Below are positions 6,338 through 7,693 of a stretch of 7,693 bases of DNA, one piece after another. A program made the position numbers and the translations under genes. Position 1 is the stretch's first letter. Every line of letters starts with the position of its first letter. The notes beneath the pieces were generated by a model. The model did not search any database and was not told the DNA's origin. It worked only from the letters and a program-made list of their open reading frames with translations. Source of the stretch: Bacteroidales bacterium UBA4417 (lineage in GTDB: Bacteria; Bacteroidota; Bacteroidia; Bacteroidales; UBA4417). The DNA lies in NCBI GenBank assembly GCA_002389705.1, contig DGQJ01000045.1:9706-17398 (forward strand). The letters run 5' to 3'.

Positions 6338-6553
6338 CTAGTGACTGGGCAACTGTTCTCCCCTGTCGTGGAGAATAGCTTTTATTTCAGCACATATTTC
6401 GTATGCTTCATAACTGAGTGCATCGGTGAATAAAATAGATAATTCAGTAGTATTTGTCATATTGAGAATTTGAACTTTGTAGACTTGGTCTAATCCAATG
6501 AGATAGCTGAAAGCCAGGTCGTAGAGGGAATTTGGTTTGGAGATTTGTATCAT
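6338..6553 (-). CDS. Small hypothetical protein upstream of the MNT-HEPN gene
   Basis: A 71-codon frame begins with an ATG at 6553 and stops with TAG at 6338-6340. It is 43 bp ahead of the nucleotidyltransferase-HEPN gene on the same strand, so the two may be co-transcribed. The product (MIQISKPNSLYDLAFSYLIG start) has a hydrophobic-amphipathic N-terminal half with hydroxyl-rich stretches (NMTNTTELSILFTDALS) and an acidic helix-like C-terminal half (YEAYEICAEIKAILHD). It has no membrane segment or known domain I can name. Small genes in this position are sometimes partners of MNT/HEPN proteins, but nothing in the sequence proves that. Upstream AAGG lies about 14 nt from the ATG, too far to be a good ribosome binding site. 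Confidence 0.5.
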   Translation of the reverse strand: MIQISKPNSLYDLAFSYLIGLDQVYKVQILNMTNTTELSILFTDALSYEAYEICAEIKAILHDRGEQLPSH

Positions 6554-6605
6554 GGTTATAGATAATGCCTTTTAACGGCTAATTTATAGAATGTGTAGAT
6601 TAAGG

Positions 6606-6626
6606 AGGAGGTGTTTTTCACCCCCT
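6606..6626. repeat. Short GC-rich hairpin in the intergenic region
   Basis: AGGAGGTG (6606-6613) and CACCCCCT (6619-6626) pair at seven of eight positions around a TTTTT loop. Neither side is followed by a T-run, so it is not a typical intrinsic terminator. It lies between the small hypothetical gene and the attC-like site and could mark the left boundary of the cassette or be part of a leader of the leftward gene. No function can be assigned. Confidence 0.35.
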
Positions 6627-6650
6627 AGTACTCAATATTTTCGAATACAG

Positions 6651-6766
6651 GTTTAATAGTATTGTATTGCTGTAATAATAATTTTTCCAGCGAATCTTAA
6701 TTTATAAAACATCAACATCTGTTTTATCGTGATTGCGTTGAAGTGTCGTATATTTAAGTGTTAGGC
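6651..6766 (+). repeat. attC-like integron recombination site (left end of cassette)
   Basis: The right end is clear: GTTAGGC (6760-6766) fits the integron core site GTTRRRY, where recombination falls between G and TT, and it lies 9 bp before the ATG at 6776. The left end is uncertain. GTTTAAT at 6651-6657 fits RYYYAA but ends in T rather than C, and pairs with GTTAGGC only with three G-T wobbles. Between them is a 7-bp perfect stem ATAAAAC (6704-6710) / GTTTTAT (6721-6727). It is extended outward by a GC-bulge G-AATC (6691-6697) / GATTGC helix with one extrahelical G, which is the type of imperfect hairpin that attC sites form. The total of 116 bp is within the known attC range. If the left core is wrong, this could instead be an attI or a secondary insertion site. 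Confidence 0.5.
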
Positions 6767-6775
6767 GCAATTACA

Positions 6776-7360
6776 ATGGACAACTCTATAAAACCAACAG
6801 CATCAGAATTACAATTCCTGACTTTAGCTTACAATCGCTTTTACGACTTGTTTGACGAAGTCATGAATGATTCATTTTGGGAAAAAGATAATTGGGAAAG
6901 ATTTTCCAAAATTAAACAAGCATATTCGATTTATGCTGAATTACTAAATTATGAACCGATAAAATGGGTAATCAAAAAACTTAAAACGGCTCGACCACCC
7001 ATGGAATCAGAAATAGGAAGTGAGCTTTTTAAATTCGTTCGAAATGTCGTTTCACACTTCCCTTTTTTTACAAAGTGGGACGAAGTTTGGATAAATAAAC
7101 CAATCATAAACTGGTATAAAGAAGGACAAACCATTGATAAATTCCTTAAGAAATACGAAGGGAAACCAGAAGTAAAATATAGGTTTTGGGAAGCTGATAA
7201 AAAGAGAATGACCTATTTGACTATCGCATTTCCACCTGAATATTCAGAGGAGTCGAAAATATTTTTAAAGGAAATTATTTCGGAAAGAGAAGGCGTAAAG
7301 TTTTCTTTCATCCTGATGAAACAAATTATTGACACACAAGTTGAGGAAATAAAAGAATGA
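6776..7360 (+). CDS. Cassette protein with R-N-x3-H motif, possible HEPN-like domain
   Basis: This is a 194-residue, soluble, charged protein. I chose the ATG at 6776 (MDNSIKPTAS); a GTG at 6758 is in frame but would place the start inside the recombination core. Predicted to be mostly helical. The most telling stretch is SELFKFVRNVVSHFPFF with Arg89-Asn90-x3-His94, which is the R-x4-H (RNxxxH) pattern of HEPN ribonucleases at the start of a helix. Around it are helices rich in aromatic residues (NRFYDLFDEV, KDNWERFSKIKQAYSIYAELL) and a later strand RMTYLTIAFP. I do not recognise a named family; HEPN membership is an inference from one motif. Its TGA overlaps the ATG of the next gene by 4 bp (ATGA), implying translational coupling and a shared function or complex. 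Base composition is AT-rich compared with the susC side, in line with acquisition. Confidence 0.8.
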   Translation: MDNSIKPTASELQFLTLAYNRFYDLFDEVMNDSFWEKDNWERFSKIKQAYSIYAELLNYEPIKWVIKKLKTARPPMESEIGSELFKFVRNVVSHFPFFTKWDEVWINKPIINWYKEGQTIDKFLKKYEGKPEVKYRFWEADKKRMTYLTIAFPPEYSEESKIFLKEIISEREGVKFSFILMKQIIDTQVEEIKE

Positions 7361-7671
7361 AACTGCTTTGGTGCTGGAGATGCAAAATGGAAGTTCCAAT
7401 GCTTAATGAAGAGCACTATGCAAAAGCGTACGAATTATACGGTGAAGCTATTAGGGACATTAATCGAGAAGGTGGACGCCTAGTTCGTTTCAAACCTCTC
7501 TTAGATTTTTACAAGGAATTAACTGGTTGGGACGAAACAGAACCAAATGTTATAATGCATCATAGGATTGCCCAATATGGTCCGCCATGTGAAAAGTGCG
7601 GAAAACCTTATAGAACGCCGCAAGCATCCTTTTGTGCTGCGTGTGGACATAAAGAACTTAAAAGCGCCTAA
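7357..7671 (+). CDS. Small six-cysteine zinc-ribbon protein, second cassette gene
   Basis: This is a 104-residue protein starting MKLLWCWRCK, translationally coupled by ATGA overlap to the preceding gene. It has three CxxC pairs: Cys6/Cys9 (CWRC), Cys78/Cys81 (CEKCGKPY) and Cys93/Cys96 (CAACG). The last two pairs, 12 residues apart, make a typical zinc ribbon; the first could bind zinc with His68-His69 (IMHHR) or pair with them. The middle (residues 16-60) is helical (EEHYAKAYELYGEAI, LLDFYKELTGWDE). From memory, proteins beginning MKLLWCWRC are widespread and uncharacterised, so it is probably a conserved family of unknown function. A nucleic-acid or protein-binding role is plausible for a zinc ribbon. 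Its TAA stop lies inside the inverse core GCCTAAC, the usual position for the last gene of an integron cassette. Confidence 0.85.
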   Translation: MKLLWCWRCKMEVPMLNEEHYAKAYELYGEAIRDINREGGRLVRFKPLLDFYKELTGWDETEPNVIMHHRIAQYGPPCEKCGKPYRTPQASFCAACGHKELKSA

Positions 7672-7693
7672 CATTAGTATTGCCAATAGTGGG
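7666..7693 (+). repeat. Start of downstream attC-like site (cut by window edge)
   Basis: GCCTAAC (7666-7672) fits the integron inverse core RYYYAAC and is the exact complement of GTTAGGC at 6760-6766. It contains the stop codon of the zinc-ribbon gene. The next bases (ATTAGTATTGCC) resemble the start of the candidate left attC (ATAGTATTG at 6656-6664). The matching GTTRRRY should lie roughly 50-120 bp on, outside the window. Confidence 0.6.

Larger units (their letters stand above)
6761..7693 (+). mobile_element. Integron-type gene cassette carrying two genes (right end beyond window)
   Basis: The unit shows the classic cassette layout. A core site GTTAGGC (6760-6766) is followed 9 bp later by the first ATG; two compactly overlapping genes on the same strand fill the unit; and the last stop codon TAA (7669-7671) lies inside the inverse core GCCTAAC (7666-7672). 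The extended ends GTTAGGCGC (6760-6768) and GCGCCTAAC (7664-7672) are exact reverse complements over 9 bp. There is no promoter space between core and ATG, as usual for cassettes expressed from outside. No integrase gene or attI is seen, so whether this is part of an array or a solitary cassette cannot be decided here. Alternative: a coincidental repeat, which I consider less likely given the stop-codon placement. Confidence 0.68.

Noticed and set aside
6606..6626. Intrinsic terminator at the AGGAGGTG/CACCCCCT hairpin
   Set aside because: Neither side is followed by a T-run, so it is listed only as a hairpin of unknown role.
6949..7416. Minus-strand frames of 61-67 codons opposite the cassette genes
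   Set aside because: They are antisense to two genes with strong layout support (ATGA overlap, core sites, zinc ribbon).
1..7693. CRISPR array, tRNA or rRNA gene, transposase or integrase gene
   Set aside because: I saw no regularly spaced direct repeats, no cloverleaf-like or rRNA-like sequence, and no recombinase motifs in any frame.

Overview
The window looks like chromosomal DNA from a member of Bacteroidota, probably Chitinophagaceae. The main evidence is a SusC/RagA-type TonB-linked outer-membrane protein, a TlpA-type thioredoxin fused to a DUF3738-like domain, the lack of Shine-Dalgarno sequences, and one match to the Bacteroidota -7 promoter box (TAnnTTTG). The family placement is an inference; no rRNA or tRNA gene is present to confirm it.

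Left part (1-4840, minus strand, by eye roughly 45-50% GC): genes read right to left. The order is a small protein resembling sigma-70 region 2 (4661-4395), a 228-bp gap, a periplasmic TlpA/DUF3738 protein (4166-2874), then after 23 bp a SusC-family porin (2850-1) that runs off the window edge. The last two probably form the start of an envelope uptake operon whose SusD partner should lie beyond coordinate 1. Upstream of the small sigma-like gene is an unusual leader of about 165 nt, with a -7 box at its start. It holds a 13-bp perfect hairpin whose loop is complementary to a downstream segment, plus further interleaved inverted repeats. It resembles a switchable RNA leader and matches no riboswitch class I recognise.

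Right part (about 4840-7693, by eye roughly 33-38% GC): an accessory segment. It holds a divergent XRE-type regulator (4914-5402, GTG start), a convergent gene for a fused nucleotidyltransferase-HEPN protein (6294-5425), a 71-codon gene just upstream of it (6553-6338), and a two-gene plus-strand unit (6776-7360 and 7357-7671, overlapping by ATGA).

The two-gene unit has the architecture of an integron gene cassette. A GTTRRRY core site (GTTAGGC, 6760-6766) lies 9 bp before the first ATG. The stop codon of the last gene lies inside an inverse core RYYYAAC (GCCTAAC, 7666-7672), and the two ends form a 9-bp perfect inverted repeat. The cassette encodes an uncharacterised alpha-helical protein with an R-N-x3-H motif of HEPN type and a small six-cysteine zinc-ribbon protein. 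No integrase gene is in the window. The accessory segment reads as a patch of acquired toxin/defence-like genes next to a nutrient-uptake locus; that function is inferred.
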